Shown piece after piece: positions 17,599 to 27,186 of a DNA stretch of 64,000 nt. Source of the DNA: Frateuria_A sp051900415 (GTDB lineage: Bacteria; Pseudomonadota; Gammaproteobacteria; Xanthomonadales; Rhodanobacteraceae); the NCBI RefSeq assembly GCF_051900415.1, contig NZ_JBHZGL010000008.1, positions 109,403-173,402 on the forward strand. Reading direction: 5' to 3'. Below the pieces are notes generated by a model, which was not told the origin of the DNA, did no database searches, and saw nothing but the letters and a program-made list of their open reading frames with translations. The stretch's first letter is position 1. The number at the start of each line of letters is the position of its first letter. The translations under genes were made by a program, and so were the position numbers.

Positions 17599-19449
17599 TC
17601 AACCCCCGGGCGTGTAGCGCAGCGTCAGATACCAGCTTCGCCCTGGCTGGTTGAAGTAGTAGACCGTCTCGTAGCGGCGATTCAATGCGTTGGCCAGGCG
17701 CGCTTCCACCTGCCAGCCGCCTGCGAACGCGTAACTTGCGCGAAGGTCGGTGGTCGCATAACCGCCCAGCCGGCGCTGGTTGGCCAGATCGTCGTAACGC
17801 GCGCCGGCAGCGAGCACGGTGGCGCCCACGCCGAAGGCGCCGAAGCGGCGGTCGAGCTCCACCCGCGCGGTGCGCTCCGGCCGGCGCGGCAGCAGGTGGC
17901 CATCGTTGGCGCCGCCGTCGCGGTTTTCCGGACGCTGCAGCGTCAGGTAGCCCTCCACCCGCCAGCCCGCCAGCTCGGTGCCGGCCTGGGCCTCCAGTCC
18001 GCGGATGCGCGCGCGGCTGATGTTGCGCGGGAAGTAGTTGGCGTCCAGCGAGATCAGCTGGTCGATGGTGGTCTGGTAGGCGTTCAGTGCCCAATGCCAG
18101 GTCGCCTTCTGCTGCGCGAGACCCACTTCGGCGCTGCGCGAAGTCTCCGGCTGCAGGTCGGGGTTGCCGCTGCCGTAGGGGTAATACAGGTCGTTGAAGG
18201 TCGGTGCGTGGAACGCGCTGCCCCAGCTGGCCGACAGCTTCAGTCCGTGATCGAAGGCGTAGCCCCATGCCGCCGCGCCGGTAGTATGGCCGCCGAACTG
18301 CTGGTTGTCGTCCCGTCGCACGGACAGCTGGATCTCATGGCGGCCGAAACTCCCCTGGTACTGCGCGTACCCGCCGGTGTCGCTGCGGCTGTCGTCGAGA
18401 TAACCGGTGTCGCTGGAGAGGTGTTCGCGCTGCCAGTCGATGCCGAGCGTCAGCAACTGGTTGTCCGCCAGGCTCAGGTCGTTCTGCCAGGAGGCCTGGC
18501 TGCGGCGCGAATCGCCGTAGCGCATGAACACGCCGTCGTTGTCGGTACGTTGCTCATCCAGGCTCTGTCCGGCAGCCAGCGTGACCTTCCAGGCGGCCAG
18601 CGGAGCGAAGCCCAGTTGCGCGCCGGCGACTTGCTGGCGGTTGTGATGCTGGTTGCCGTAGGGCGCGCCGTCGAACTCCACGCGGCTGTCGCTGCGCAGC
18701 CAGGTCGCGGTCAGCTCGGTGCCGTTGTCCCAGCGGTAACCGGCGTTGGCCAGCGCGTTGCGGTTGCGGTAGGCGTCGGCATCCGGCTCGTCGGTGAAGC
18801 AGCCGGCGAAGACGGTACCCGCGCCGACGCGGCAGGCATTGATGCCGCGGGTGTACTGGCCGCCGATGCTCAGGTTGTACCAGGCGTGCGTGTCGCCCCC
18901 GGCCAGGCCGAACTGGCCGTCGGCGTAGCCGCGGCTGCCGGTGCCCAGGCGCATCGACGGCGCCAGGCTGCCGTTGCGCGGCCCGTGCCGGGTGAAGATC
19001 TGGATCACGCCACCGATGGCATCGGCACCGTAAAGGCTCGAGCGCGGTCCGCGTACCACTTCAATGCGTTCGATCTGGTCCAGCGGCAACTGGTCGAAGG
19101 CGGGGATGCCGGCACTCACGGTGCCGACCCGCACGCCATCGATCAGCAGCAACGTGTGCGAGGAATTGGTGCCGCGCAGGAACAGCGAGCTTTGCTGGCC
19201 CAGCCCGCCAGCCTGGGCGAAGGTCACGCCGGGCAGCCCCTGGAGCAGGTCGATCAGCGAGACCGGCTGCAGCCGGTCGATGTCATCACGGGTGATCACG
19301 CTGACCGACGACAGCGCGTCGTCAACGGTAATCGCCGTGCGCGTGGCGGTGACGATCACCGGCGACAGCGCGGCCGGGTCCGTGGCGTCGGCCGCCAGCG
19401 CGGCGAACGAGCTGCCGCACAAGGCGGCGGCAAGCAAGGTCTTCTTCAT
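17599..19449 (-). CDS. btuB: TonB-dependent cobalamin receptor, BtuB-like
   Basis: 616 residues from ATG 19449. The signal peptide is KKTLLAAALCGSSFAALAA. The TonB-box-like segment PVIVTATRTAI is followed by a plug domain (ITRDDIDRLQPVSLIDLLQG, SLFLRGTNSSHTLLLIDGVR, IEVVRGPRSSLYGADAIGGV) and then a 22-strand barrel. The plug and total length match BtuB. The assignment is strengthened by the cobalamin riboswitch directly upstream, which is independent evidence for a corrinoid substrate. The C-terminus is YTPGG rather than the usual terminal aromatic residue. No corrinoid ABC transporter or salvage genes lie nearby. Confidence 0.93.
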   Translation of the reverse strand: MKKTLLAAALCGSSFAALAADATDPAALSPVIVTATRTAITVDDALSSVSVITRDDIDRLQPVSLIDLLQGLPGVTFAQAGGLGQQSSLFLRGTNSSHTLLLIDGVRVGTVSAGIPAFDQLPLDQIERIEVVRGPRSSLYGADAIGGVIQIFTRHGPRNGSLAPSMRLGTGSRGYADGQFGLAGGDTHAWYNLSIGGQYTRGINACRVGAGTVFAGCFTDEPDADAYRNRNALANAGYRWDNGTELTATWLRSDSRVEFDGAPYGNQHHNRQQVAGAQLGFAPLAAWKVTLAAGQSLDEQRTDNDGVFMRYGDSRRSQASWQNDLSLADNQLLTLGIDWQREHLSSDTGYLDDSRSDTGGYAQYQGSFGRHEIQLSVRRDDNQQFGGHTTGAAAWGYAFDHGLKLSASWGSAFHAPTFNDLYYPYGSGNPDLQPETSRSAEVGLAQQKATWHWALNAYQTTIDQLISLDANYFPRNISRARIRGLEAQAGTELAGWRVEGYLTLQRPENRDGGANDGHLLPRRPERTARVELDRRFGAFGVGATVLAAGARYDDLANQRRLGGYATTDLRASYAFAGGWQVEARLANALNRRYETVYYFNQPGRSWYLTLRYTPGG

Positions 19450-19467
19450 GGTGAGGTGTGTGTCCTT

Positions 19468-19491
19468 AGGCCGTGCGCCCACGCACGGCCT
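19468..19491 (-). promoter_or_regulatory. btuB: Hairpin before the btuB start: likely riboswitch expression platform
   Basis: A perfect 10-bp stem (AGGCCGTGCG/CGCACGGCCT) with a 4-nt loop lies on the transcribed strand between the riboswitch aptamer and the ribosome-binding site AAGGA, about 20 nt before the ATG. No U-tract follows, so control at translation initiation is more likely than intrinsic termination. Confidence 0.6.
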
Positions 19492-19599
19492 CAAGCGTGG
19501 ATGAGCTGGCGACCGGAGGCGGGGGACAGGAGCGACGGGCAGGCACGGGGCCACGCACGAGGTCCGGCCCGCCCACCGCAGGTCCACCAGGCAAACGCT

Positions 19600-19797
19600 T
19601 CGGGCCGGTCTCCGGGCTCGCGGGCGCAGGCGATGAGGCCTGCCGGGCGGCGCCTTCCCATGCTCAAAGCACAGTGGCGTGGGCCGTCCGTTCGACTCGC
19701 TTACCGTTGCGGGGGCAGCGCCGGCCTTGTTGTGCATCGCACAACGCACCGGCTTCCCGTTTCATCCCTTGGTGCGAGCCAAGGGACACCCAAAACG
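19600..19797 (-). ncRNA. Cobalamin (B12) riboswitch upstream of btuB
   Basis: Read on the minus strand, the region has the cobalamin aptamer signatures in order: GGGAAGCCGGTG, then GCTGCCCCCGCAACGGTAAG (the B12 box, plus strand about 19699-19718), then the CACTG segment, GGGAAGGCG, and finally GAGCCCGGAGACCGGCC. These are the conserved blocks of the class I/II cobalamin riboswitch. It ends about 150 nt before the btuB start. Binding of adenosylcobalamin should reduce btuB expression. Confidence 0.95.
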
Positions 19798-19868
19798 GGC
19801 GGAATGTTAACGCGGAAAGCCAAGCTCCCCAACAGCGAAGGTCATTGCTGAAAAGTGCTAACAAAAGG

Positions 19869-19898
19869 TTGACATTCCGTTAGTGGCGACGCTACGTT
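19869..19898 (+). promoter_or_regulatory. Promoter of TonB-dependent receptor 1
   Basis: TTGACA (19869-19874), an 18-nt spacer and TACGTT (19893-19898). The same layout (TTGACA-N18-TAGCTT) is found upstream of receptor 2. The leader would be about 175 nt long. The -35 box starts only about 70 nt beyond the outer edge of the divergent riboswitch. Confidence 0.6.
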
Positions 19899-19957
19899 CG
19901 GCAAGCGAATCGTTGCGGTATTGTGATTTGCAGGTAAACGAAGAAGCGCTGGGGCGT

Positions 19958-19981
19958 GTCCGATAAGTCGTATGTCGGGAC
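19958..19981 (+). other. Leader hairpin of receptor 1, shared with receptor 2
   Basis: GTCCGA and TCGGGAC pair with one bulge, preceded by GCTGGGG and followed by AGGAAGC. The second receptor leader has the same order: GCTGGGG, a CCGAC/GTCGG hairpin at 27295-27319, then AGGAAGC. This suggests a conserved 5' UTR element. Confidence 0.45.
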
Positions 19982-20078
19982 AGGAAGCGTTTGTCGTTGG
20001 TGTCGGTACGCTGGCCTCGAAAGCTCGCGCCCGGCTTTTTACAAGACTCGTCTGTGGGTCGATCTGGGGAGATTTTGA

Positions 20079-23000
20079 ATGAACAAGGGTTACATGCTGC
20101 GTGGGGCTCAGCCCCGTCGCACTGCCCTGACGCTGGCTTTGGCCATGGGTCTGGGCTTCACTGGTGTGGCCTTCGGCCAGGCCACAACCGGCAGCATCTT
20201 CGGCACGGCTCCGGCCGCTGTCGGCGAGACTGTCATGGTGCAGAGCTCGAACGGCACCACCCGCGAAGTCGCGGTTGATGCGGACGGCCGCTTCGTCGTC
20301 AATGGCCTGCCAGTCGGCCGCTACACCGTCACCCTGCGCAAGGACGGCGAGGTCCTCGCGACCCAGGACAACGTCGGCATCGCCGTGGGCGGTGGTACGT
20401 CCGTCTCCTTCAGCACTGCCAATGCAGAGAACGCGCAGAACCTGGGCGCAGTCCAGGTGGTTGCCAGCGCGCTGCCCGCCATCGACGTCACCAGCGTCAA
20501 CTCCAGCACCATCATCACTGCTGCCGACCTGCAGAAGCTGCCGGTGGGCCGTAGCGCCGAATCGATCGCGCTGCTTGCTCCTGGCGCGGTGAAGGGCAGT
20601 GGCTTCTTTGGCAATGCCGTGTCGTTCGGCGGCGCTGGCGTTACCGAGAACGCCTACTACGTCAACGGCTACAACACCGGTGAGCCTTACCGCAACACGG
20701 GCGGCTTCTCCCTGCCGTACGGTTCGATCGACCAGCAGCAGACCTTCACCGGCGGCTACGACGCCAAGTACGGTCGCTCCGACGGCGGCGTGATCAACCA
20801 GATCGGTAAGCGTGGCACCAACGAATGGCACTTCGGTGGTCAGATTGCCTGGGCGCCGCGTTTCCTTGCCGAAGGTGGCAAGAACGTCTATTACCCGACC
20901 TTTGGCGAGCTTCCGGCGGGCTATGAGGTTGAGAACCCCGAGCTGGAAGGCACGCTGTACCGTTACAAGCAAAAGAACAAGAGCTGGGAAACGATCTACT
21001 CCGCTTACGTCGGCGGTCCGCTGATCAAGGACAAGCTGTACTTGTTCGTGTCGGCCGAGACCAACAAGACGAAGGGGCGCAACATCCAGTCGATCGGTGG
21101 TAACGACGTTTACTACAGCAACCACGAGACGCACTTCTACGGTAAGTTGGACTGGAACATCGACGAGAACAACGTCTTCGAGCTGACCGGGCTGAAGAGC
21201 GAGGAGAGCACGGGCAGCGGCGCGGCGTACGATTTCGATTACGACACGCTGACCTCCGGGCCCTTCTCCTACGTCAACGACGTGAACAAGGACTCGGCCC
21301 AGTTCCTGATCGGCAAGTACACCAGCTACATCGGTGACAACGCCACGCTGAGCGTCACCTACGGTAAGGGCGACTTCAAGAACCCGGTCGTCTACGGAAA
21401 CAAGAGCGAGCTTCCGGCGATTTCGGGTTCGGCCAACCAGAACCCGGCGTACGGTGGCCCGTTCGTCACCAACGACCAGAGCGGTTTCTACGTGTATTCG
21501 CCGGACGCGGCCAATCACACCGACGGTCTGCGCGTCGACTTCGACTACCGCCTGGGTGACCACGACCTTGCCGTCGGTATCGACAATATGCAGTACACGG
21601 CCAAGAACCAGGGCCAGACCATGTCGGGCCCGGGCTACGCCTGGATCTACTCGCATGCGACCGATCCTTCCAAGAACATCAGCACCACGCTGAACGTCGG
21701 CGCACCGGGTGGCGAGGGTTACTACGTCGCCAAGTACATCTTCAGTGTCCAGACCAGCATGACGATGGACCAGAAGGCGTACTACCTGCAGGACGTGTGG
21801 AACGTCACTGACAACCTGCAGCTGAACATCGGCGTTCGCAACGACCACTTCACCAACTACAACGACCTCGGCATTGCCTTCGTCGACGAAAAGAACCAGT
21901 GGGAGCCGCGTCTGGGCGCCAGCTGGGACGTCAACGGCGACTCGAGCTTCAAGGTCTACGGCAACGCCGGCCGCTACTACCTCGCGCTGCCGAACAACGT
22001 TGCCGAGCGCGCCGCCAACCGGTCGACCTTCACCCGCCAGTACTACACCTATGGCGGTATGGATTCGAACGGTATTCCGCTCGACCTCACGCCGGTTCCG
22101 TCGGCTGACGGCAATCCGGCCGGTCCGGGCCCCGTGTCCTCGAACTTCGAGACCGGCGATCCCAAGGACGCTCGCCAGGTTTCGGCGCTCGACCTGAAGG
22201 CTCAGTACCAGGACGAGTACATCCTGGGCTTCGACAAGACGCTTGGTGCGGATTGGGTCTACGGCGCCAAGGTGACCTACCGCGAACTGAAGACCGCGAT
22301 CGACGACGAGTGCGATCCGTTCGGCAGCCTCGTGCCCAAGCTCGAGTCGATGGGCCTGAACCCGGACGACTATTACGGTGCGCTGGTCAACCCGTACTGC
22401 CGTCTGTTCAACCCGGGTGGCACCAATACGTTCGCGCTCAAGAGCGACGTCGATGGCACCTACACCAACGTGACCATGACGGCCGCCGATTGGGGCTACG
22501 ACTACAAGGCCAAGCGCACCTACAAGGGCGTGAACCTGTACCTCGAGCATCCGTTCGATGGCAAGTGGCAGGGCCGTATCGACTACACCTGGTCGAAGAA
22601 CGAAGGCAACACGGAAGGCCAGGTGCGTTCCGACTTTGGCCAGGGCGACGTCTCCAAGACCGAGAACTGGGATTCCTGGCAGCTGATGCAGTACGGCAAC
22701 GGCTATCTGTCGAACGACCGTCGCCATCAGATCCGCATCCGCGGCGCGTACCAGTTCACGCCTGAGTGGCTGGTGTCGGGCGTCCTGCTGGCGCAGTCGG
22801 GCACCCCGAAGGAGTGCCTTGGCTTCTATGGCCCGAACGAAGAGGATCCGACCGGTTACGGTTCGGACTACCACTTCTGCTTCGGCCAGCCGTCCAGGCT
22901 CGGCGACACGGGCTTCACGCCGTGGACCAAGAAGCTGAACCTGAGCGTGCGTTACACCCCCTCGTTCGCAGACGGCAAGCTCGCTCTGCAGCTGGAGGTG

Positions 23001-23150
23001 TACAACGTGCTGAACGAACAGAAGCCGCTGCAGCTTGACCCGCGTTCGGAGAGCCGCTCGTCCGTCTTCACGGTGTCCAACACCTACGGTCAGGGCCTCT
23101 ACTTCGATCCGCCGCGGTACATGCGTCTGTCGGTGTCTTACGACTTCTGA
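20079..23150 (+). CDS. Oar-like TonB-dependent receptor 1 with carboxypeptidase-regulatory-like domain
   Basis: 1023 residues; start chosen at ATG 20079 with GGGGAG upstream. The signal peptide ends near VAFGQA. Residues about 30-120 form a carboxypeptidase-regulatory/transthyretin-like domain (VDADGRFVVNGLPVGRYTVT). Next come a TonB-box-like stretch GAVQVVASA, the plug (SSTIITAADLQKLPVGRSAE, NAYYVNGYNTGEPYRNTGG) and a large Oar-type barrel ending RLSVSYDF. Oar-like receptors import or secrete large ligands such as oligosaccharides, proteins or peptides; the ligand here is unknown. It is closely related to the receptor at 27398-30457. A terminator follows, and two sulfotransferase genes lie downstream. 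Confidence 0.93.
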   Translation: MNKGYMLRGAQPRRTALTLALAMGLGFTGVAFGQATTGSIFGTAPAAVGETVMVQSSNGTTREVAVDADGRFVVNGLPVGRYTVTLRKDGEVLATQDNVGIAVGGGTSVSFSTANAENAQNLGAVQVVASALPAIDVTSVNSSTIITAADLQKLPVGRSAESIALLAPGAVKGSGFFGNAVSFGGAGVTENAYYVNGYNTGEPYRNTGGFSLPYGSIDQQQTFTGGYDAKYGRSDGGVINQIGKRGTNEWHFGGQIAWAPRFLAEGGKNVYYPTFGELPAGYEVENPELEGTLYRYKQKNKSWETIYSAYVGGPLIKDKLYLFVSAETNKTKGRNIQSIGGNDVYYSNHETHFYGKLDWNIDENNVFELTGLKSEESTGSGAAYDFDYDTLTSGPFSYVNDVNKDSAQFLIGKYTSYIGDNATLSVTYGKGDFKNPVVYGNKSELPAISGSANQNPAYGGPFVTNDQSGFYVYSPDAANHTDGLRVDFDYRLGDHDLAVGIDNMQYTAKNQGQTMSGPGYAWIYSHATDPSKNISTTLNVGAPGGEGYYVAKYIFSVQTSMTMDQKAYYLQDVWNVTDNLQLNIGVRNDHFTNYNDLGIAFVDEKNQWEPRLGASWDVNGDSSFKVYGNAGRYYLALPNNVAERAANRSTFTRQYYTYGGMDSNGIPLDLTPVPSADGNPAGPGPVSSNFETGDPKDARQVSALDLKAQYQDEYILGFDKTLGADWVYGAKVTYRELKTAIDDECDPFGSLVPKLESMGLNPDDYYGALVNPYCRLFNPGGTNTFALKSDVDGTYTNVTMTAADWGYDYKAKRTYKGVNLYLEHPFDGKWQGRIDYTWSKNEGNTEGQVRSDFGQGDVSKTENWDSWQLMQYGNGYLSNDRRHQIRIRGAYQFTPEWLVSGVLLAQSGTPKECLGFYGPNEEDPTGYGSDYHFCFGQPSRLGDTGFTPWTKKLNLSVRYTPSFADGKLALQLEVYNVLNEQKPLQLDPRSESRSSVFTVSNTYGQGLYFDPPRYMRLSVSYDF

Positions 23151-23185
23151 TCAGGCCAGTAAGCGAATTTGCAGTTAGATTCGCC

Positions 23186-23221
23186 AAAGGCGCCACCTGA
23201 AAAGGTGGCGCCTTTTTTTTC
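23186..23221 (+). terminator. Rho-independent terminator after receptor 1
   Basis: AAAGGCGCCACCT, loop GAAA and AGGTGGCGCCTTT followed by a run of T make a textbook intrinsic terminator 36 nt after the stop codon. The receptor is therefore transcribed mostly apart from the sulfotransferases. Confidence 0.97.
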
Positions 23222-23418
23222 CGTTGCGCTCGGCAAGGCGAAAACCGGTCGTGCCATGGACAGGAAGCCGCCAACGGCTGGACCTGACGTAGGGATATTC
23301 CTTCCAAAGACAGGTCTGGATATGCCGAAAGCCGACGCAAACCCGGGCGCGGGGGCTCAATGGAAGATGCGCTCTCGGAGCCGGACGCAGGCGCCTTCGA
23401 TAATGGACAATCACTTCG

Positions 23419-25041
23419 ATGAATACACCCAATCTTTCGATGGCACAGGATCGGCGACACCGGCGCGCCCAGCACTACATGGACACGCAGCAATGGGCTG
23501 CTGCGCAGGCGACGCTGGAGTCACTTGTACAGTTGGCGCCGCATGATGCACGGGCGCGCATGGGGCTGGCCAACGTCATGTTCAGGCAGGGGCAACTGCG
23601 TGCCCCGACCGAGCAGCTGATGCATGTCGCCAGGACACCACCGGACGATGTCCCCACGATGATCGAGCTCGTGCGTGGGTTATTCACCGGCGGAGCGACT
23701 CTGGCCGCCCGCGCCTGCCTTTCCCGCTTCACTGCGATTCGCGGACAACCCGCCCATACGCTCGCGGAGCAATCGAGGCTCTGGTGGATGCTTGGTGAAA
23801 TCGGCGAATCGAGGAGCCTGATCGAGCGCGCCATCGCCGAGGGCGCGGACGAACCGGACGCCCATCTCCAGTACGCCATGATGCTGCAGTACAGCGGCGA
23901 GCTGGTTGCCGCCAGGGAGGTGCTTGAGGCTTGCCTGCGTCGATGGCCGCTGTTCGGAGGCGCTGCCATGGCGCTGGCCAACGTGCAGAAGCAGACGCCC
24001 GATACGCACCATCTCGATTTCCTGCACGCGCAGTTGGCTCGCATCCCTGTCGGCAGCCATCACCGTGACGACAATCATGTCAGGGCGGAATTCGAGGCCG
24101 CGCTTTTCAAGGAGCTGGACGACCTGGGACGTTACGATGAGGCGTGGTCGGCCCTGGCGCGCAGCAACGGATTGATGCAGGCGCTCAATCCCTATGATGC
24201 CGCCGCGGAAGAGGCGCTTACCCAGGCGCTCATTGGCGCGCCCGCCGCCATCGCGGCGGCCGCGAGCGCCGCAGGACAGGCAGATGGCCCGATCCCGATT
24301 TTTATCGTCGGTCTACCGCGATCCGGCACGACATTACTGGAGCGCATGCTCTCAAATCATTCGCGCGTGGCTTCAGCGGGCGAGATCAATGACTTCCAAC
24401 GTCAGTTTCTCTGGGCCGCCGATGTCGCGCCGGCAGGCGCACGAGCGCTTGCAAAGGCGTTCGAGCGCGTGGGCAGGATCGATTTTGCGGACCTGGGCGC
24501 GCGCTACCTCAAACAGACCCAATGGCGCGCGAAGGGACACCCTTATTACATCGACAAATTGCCGTCCAATATCCAGATGGTGCCCTTCATCCGACACGCG
24601 CTTCCACATGCGCGCATCCTGCACATCGTGCGTGAACCAATGGATGTGTGCTTCTCCAATCTCAAGGCCATGTTCGGCAACGTCTCGGCCTATAGCTACG
24701 ATATCGACGCAATGGCGCACTACTACGCCCAGTATGTGCGCCAGGCAGACCAGTGGCGGACGGTCCTGCCCAAGGCCATGCTCGATGTTTCGTATGCCGC
24801 TCTGGTGCAGGAGCCAGAGGCTACCCTTCGCCAGGTCCTTGACTACTGCGGCCTCGAACTCGAACCGGGCTGCTTGTCTCCGGAGCGCAACGCTACGCCC
24901 GTTGCAACGCCAAGCAGCGTGCAGGTGCGCGAACCGGTACACACTCGCGCACTTGGCCAATGGCGTAGTTATGCCACCCAGCTTTCCGACCTGCAGAGTG
25001 CGCTTGACCGCCATATACACGCCATGCGGTTTCGTAAGTAA
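23419..25041 (+). CDS. TPR-containing sulfotransferase 1
   Basis: 540 residues without signal peptide. The first about 270 residues are TPR-like helical repeats (QWAAAQATLESLVQLAP, GELVAAREVLEACLRRWP). The C-terminal half is a PAPS-dependent sulfotransferase: the 5'-phosphosulfate loop GLPRSGTTLLERML, the motif SAGEIND whose Glu aligns with the catalytic Glu of tyrosylprotein sulfotransferases, and the 3'-phosphate motif VREPMDVCFSN. The TPR part probably binds a polypeptide substrate, which is inference. The start aligns with its paralogue at 25216. It follows receptor 1. Sulfation substrate unknown. Confidence 0.9.
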   Translation: MNTPNLSMAQDRRHRRAQHYMDTQQWAAAQATLESLVQLAPHDARARMGLANVMFRQGQLRAPTEQLMHVARTPPDDVPTMIELVRGLFTGGATLAARACLSRFTAIRGQPAHTLAEQSRLWWMLGEIGESRSLIERAIAEGADEPDAHLQYAMMLQYSGELVAAREVLEACLRRWPLFGGAAMALANVQKQTPDTHHLDFLHAQLARIPVGSHHRDDNHVRAEFEAALFKELDDLGRYDEAWSALARSNGLMQALNPYDAAAEEALTQALIGAPAAIAAAASAAGQADGPIPIFIVGLPRSGTTLLERMLSNHSRVASAGEINDFQRQFLWAADVAPAGARALAKAFERVGRIDFADLGARYLKQTQWRAKGHPYYIDKLPSNIQMVPFIRHALPHARILHIVREPMDVCFSNLKAMFGNVSAYSYDIDAMAHYYAQYVRQADQWRTVLPKAMLDVSYAALVQEPEATLRQVLDYCGLELEPGCLSPERNATPVATPSSVQVREPVHTRALGQWRSYATQLSDLQSALDRHIHAMRFRK

Positions 25042-25215
25042 CCATCGGTCGAAGCGAGACCATGGGGCACGGCTCCCGTTCCTTGCACACGCTTCATGCA
25101 TACCACGACGCCGAAAAAGCCCATTCCGCGTATCGAAGCCGGCAGCGCGCCGTCCAGCTGCACAACACGGCAGGCGCATTTGTCGAACCCCATGGCGTTG
25201 AGTAGCCTTCTTCTC

Positions 25216-26802
25216 ATGACAGAAAACAGTACGGCGGTGATCACTGAGCTCAGGCGCCAGGCCAAGTTCCACATGGATGCCCAGCAATGGGACGCGGCAA
25301 GAATGGCGTTGGAATCGTTGCTGCAGCGCACTCCGGGCGACGTGCCCATACGTATCGAGATGGCCAGCGTTTTGCTTCGGCAGGGCCATCTGCAGGCGGC
25401 AAGCCGACAACTGCTGGATGCGGTGCCCTTGCTGCCCAACCATGTCCCCCTCATCGCGCAACTGACGGTTCGCCTGCTGATGCTTGGCGAAGTGGAGGCG
25501 GCGCGTGCCTGCCTGGATCATTTGGCCCGTGCACCCCAGCCGCCTGCGTCGGTTCTTGCCGAGCAGGCGCACCTGCACTGGATGATCGGCGACGTATCGA
25601 GCGCGACCTCCCTGATGGGAAGAGCGGTCGCCGCGGGAGTCGATGGGGCTGACGACCGGTACCTCCACGCCATGTTGTTGCGCTGTTCGGGAAAGTTGAC
25701 TGAAGCGGAAGGAATTCTGGCGAGTTGCCTCCATCACTGGCCCGACCTGGGAGACGCCGCCGTCATGCTGGTGAACCTGCGGACGCAGACGCCGGCAGCC
25801 AACCACTTGGATCTGTTGCGTGGTTGCCTCGATCGGCTTCCAGTGCCCGATGGGACGCGCGCGAGTTACGTTCGCGCGCAATTCGAATCAGCCGTGTTCA
25901 AGGTGCTTGACGATCTGGGCGTCCACGACGAGGCGTGGGCCGCGCTGGAACGCAGCAATGCACTGATGCACAAGCTCAATCCCTACAACGCGTCGGGCGA
26001 AGTGGCGGCGATCGATGCGCTCATCCAGGCTTCGCGCAAACTGACGGATCGCCCGGCGGCAGCGGCGCCACTTGCCGGTCCCACACCTATTTTCATCGTG
26101 GGCATGCCGCGATCGGGAACGACGCTGCTCAACCAAATGCTCGCGGCCCATTCGCAGGTGGCCTCCGCGGGCGAGATCAATGACTTCCTTAGCCAGCTCC
26201 GGTGGATGACCGATGCCCCTCCCGCAGGCGTGCAGGGCCTCCTTCGGATGATCGAAAGAGCCGCCGATATCGACTTTGCGGAACTGGGTGCGCGCTATAT
26301 CCGCCAGACAGCCTGGCGAGCGCGCGGCCACCAGTTCTACATCGACAAGCTGCCCATCAACGTGCGCATGGTGCCGTTCATCCGTCAAGCGCTGCCGCAC
26401 GCGCCCATCCTGCACATGGTGCGTGACCCCATGGATGTGTGTTTCTCCAACCTCAAGGTCATGTTTGGCAATGCGTCGGCCTATTGCTACGAGCAGCAAG
26501 CGCTGGCGCACTACTACAAACAGTATTCACGGCTTACTGATCATTGGCGCGTCGCATTTCCCGGCGCCATGCTGGATGTGTCCTACGCGGCGCTCGTGAC
26601 TGAACCCAGCGAGACGCTTCACCGCGTGCTGGTCCATTGTGGTCTGGATCTGGAGGAAGGATGCCTCCATCCGGAGCGCAATACGGACCCGGTAGCCACG
26701 CAGAGCAGTACACAAGTACGCGAGCCCATTCACTCTCGCTCCGTGGGCGAGTGGCAGCACTACGCAAAATATCTTGGGCCTTTGCAGCGGGCGCTTGCTT
26801 AA
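25216..26802 (+). CDS. TPR-containing sulfotransferase 2
   Basis: 528 residues. The frame is open upstream to 25096, but alignment with sulfotransferase 1 (FHMDAQQWDAARMALESLL against HYMDTQQWAAAQATLESLV) favours ATG 25216. Domain order is the same: N-terminal TPR-like repeats, GMPRSGTTLLNQML, SAGEINDF, then VRDPMDVCFSN. The C-terminal block THSQVREPIHSR-like region is conserved in all three paralogues (here TQVREPIHSRSVGEWQHY). It lies 174 nt after sulfotransferase 1 on the same strand, so it probably arose by tandem duplication. GC bias looks weaker than in neighbouring metabolic genes. Confidence 0.9.
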   Translation: MTENSTAVITELRRQAKFHMDAQQWDAARMALESLLQRTPGDVPIRIEMASVLLRQGHLQAASRQLLDAVPLLPNHVPLIAQLTVRLLMLGEVEAARACLDHLARAPQPPASVLAEQAHLHWMIGDVSSATSLMGRAVAAGVDGADDRYLHAMLLRCSGKLTEAEGILASCLHHWPDLGDAAVMLVNLRTQTPAANHLDLLRGCLDRLPVPDGTRASYVRAQFESAVFKVLDDLGVHDEAWAALERSNALMHKLNPYNASGEVAAIDALIQASRKLTDRPAAAAPLAGPTPIFIVGMPRSGTTLLNQMLAAHSQVASAGEINDFLSQLRWMTDAPPAGVQGLLRMIERAADIDFAELGARYIRQTAWRARGHQFYIDKLPINVRMVPFIRQALPHAPILHMVRDPMDVCFSNLKVMFGNASAYCYEQQALAHYYKQYSRLTDHWRVAFPGAMLDVSYAALVTEPSETLHRVLVHCGLDLEEGCLHPERNTDPVATQSSTQVREPIHSRSVGEWQHYAKYLGPLQRALA

Positions 26803-27186
26803 GTACGCAGGGAGCGACGCCATCAAAAATAGCGTTGGCGTTGAAAGCGCGATCGCCGAGGCGTGCGTTCGGTTACGCACCCGTGGTCGACAGGCCACAG
26901 AATCAGCCGGGGTTGGGCGCCAAAGCGGGACGAAAGCCCACGTAACGCAGCCAACCGATGTATCGCGCCTGCCGAACTCGCGCCGCCGTGCGCCACTGCA
27001 TGCGGAGCAAAACCGCTGCGGTATGCGGTGAAGCTCTATTCATTAAAAATACATGCGATTAACTTCGGCTGGAGAGTGCGGAGTGGCACTCCGCTTAACT
27101 CTATCCATTAAATACGGCTATCCACCGGATCGACAAAAACCCTGAGGCGACCGGCACTTACTTCACATTCTCTGCACGAATATAAG
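26803..27186. other. Intergenic region between sulfotransferase 2 and receptor 2
   Basis: No convincing gene is present. The right half is unusually AT-rich for this genome. A perfect 17-bp palindrome GCGGAGTG-G-CACTCCGC sits at 27078-27094. It lacks a T-tract and could be a weak terminator or protein-binding site. Confidence 0.5.

Noticed and set aside
19842..22874. Very long antisense open frame (1010 codons) opposite receptor 1, and similar ones at 4127-6688 and 60728-63967
   Set aside because: High-GC coding DNA keeps frames open on the opposite strand. The predicted proteins are low-complexity, have no domain or ribosome-binding site, and the opposite strand encodes well-recognised proteins.
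25062..25205. 47-codon frame between sulfotransferases 1 and 2, considered as a RaxX-like sulfated peptide
   Set aside because: No ribosome-binding site, no leader-like N-terminus, and its two tyrosines are not in an acidic context typical of sulfated peptides. The frame is probably chance.
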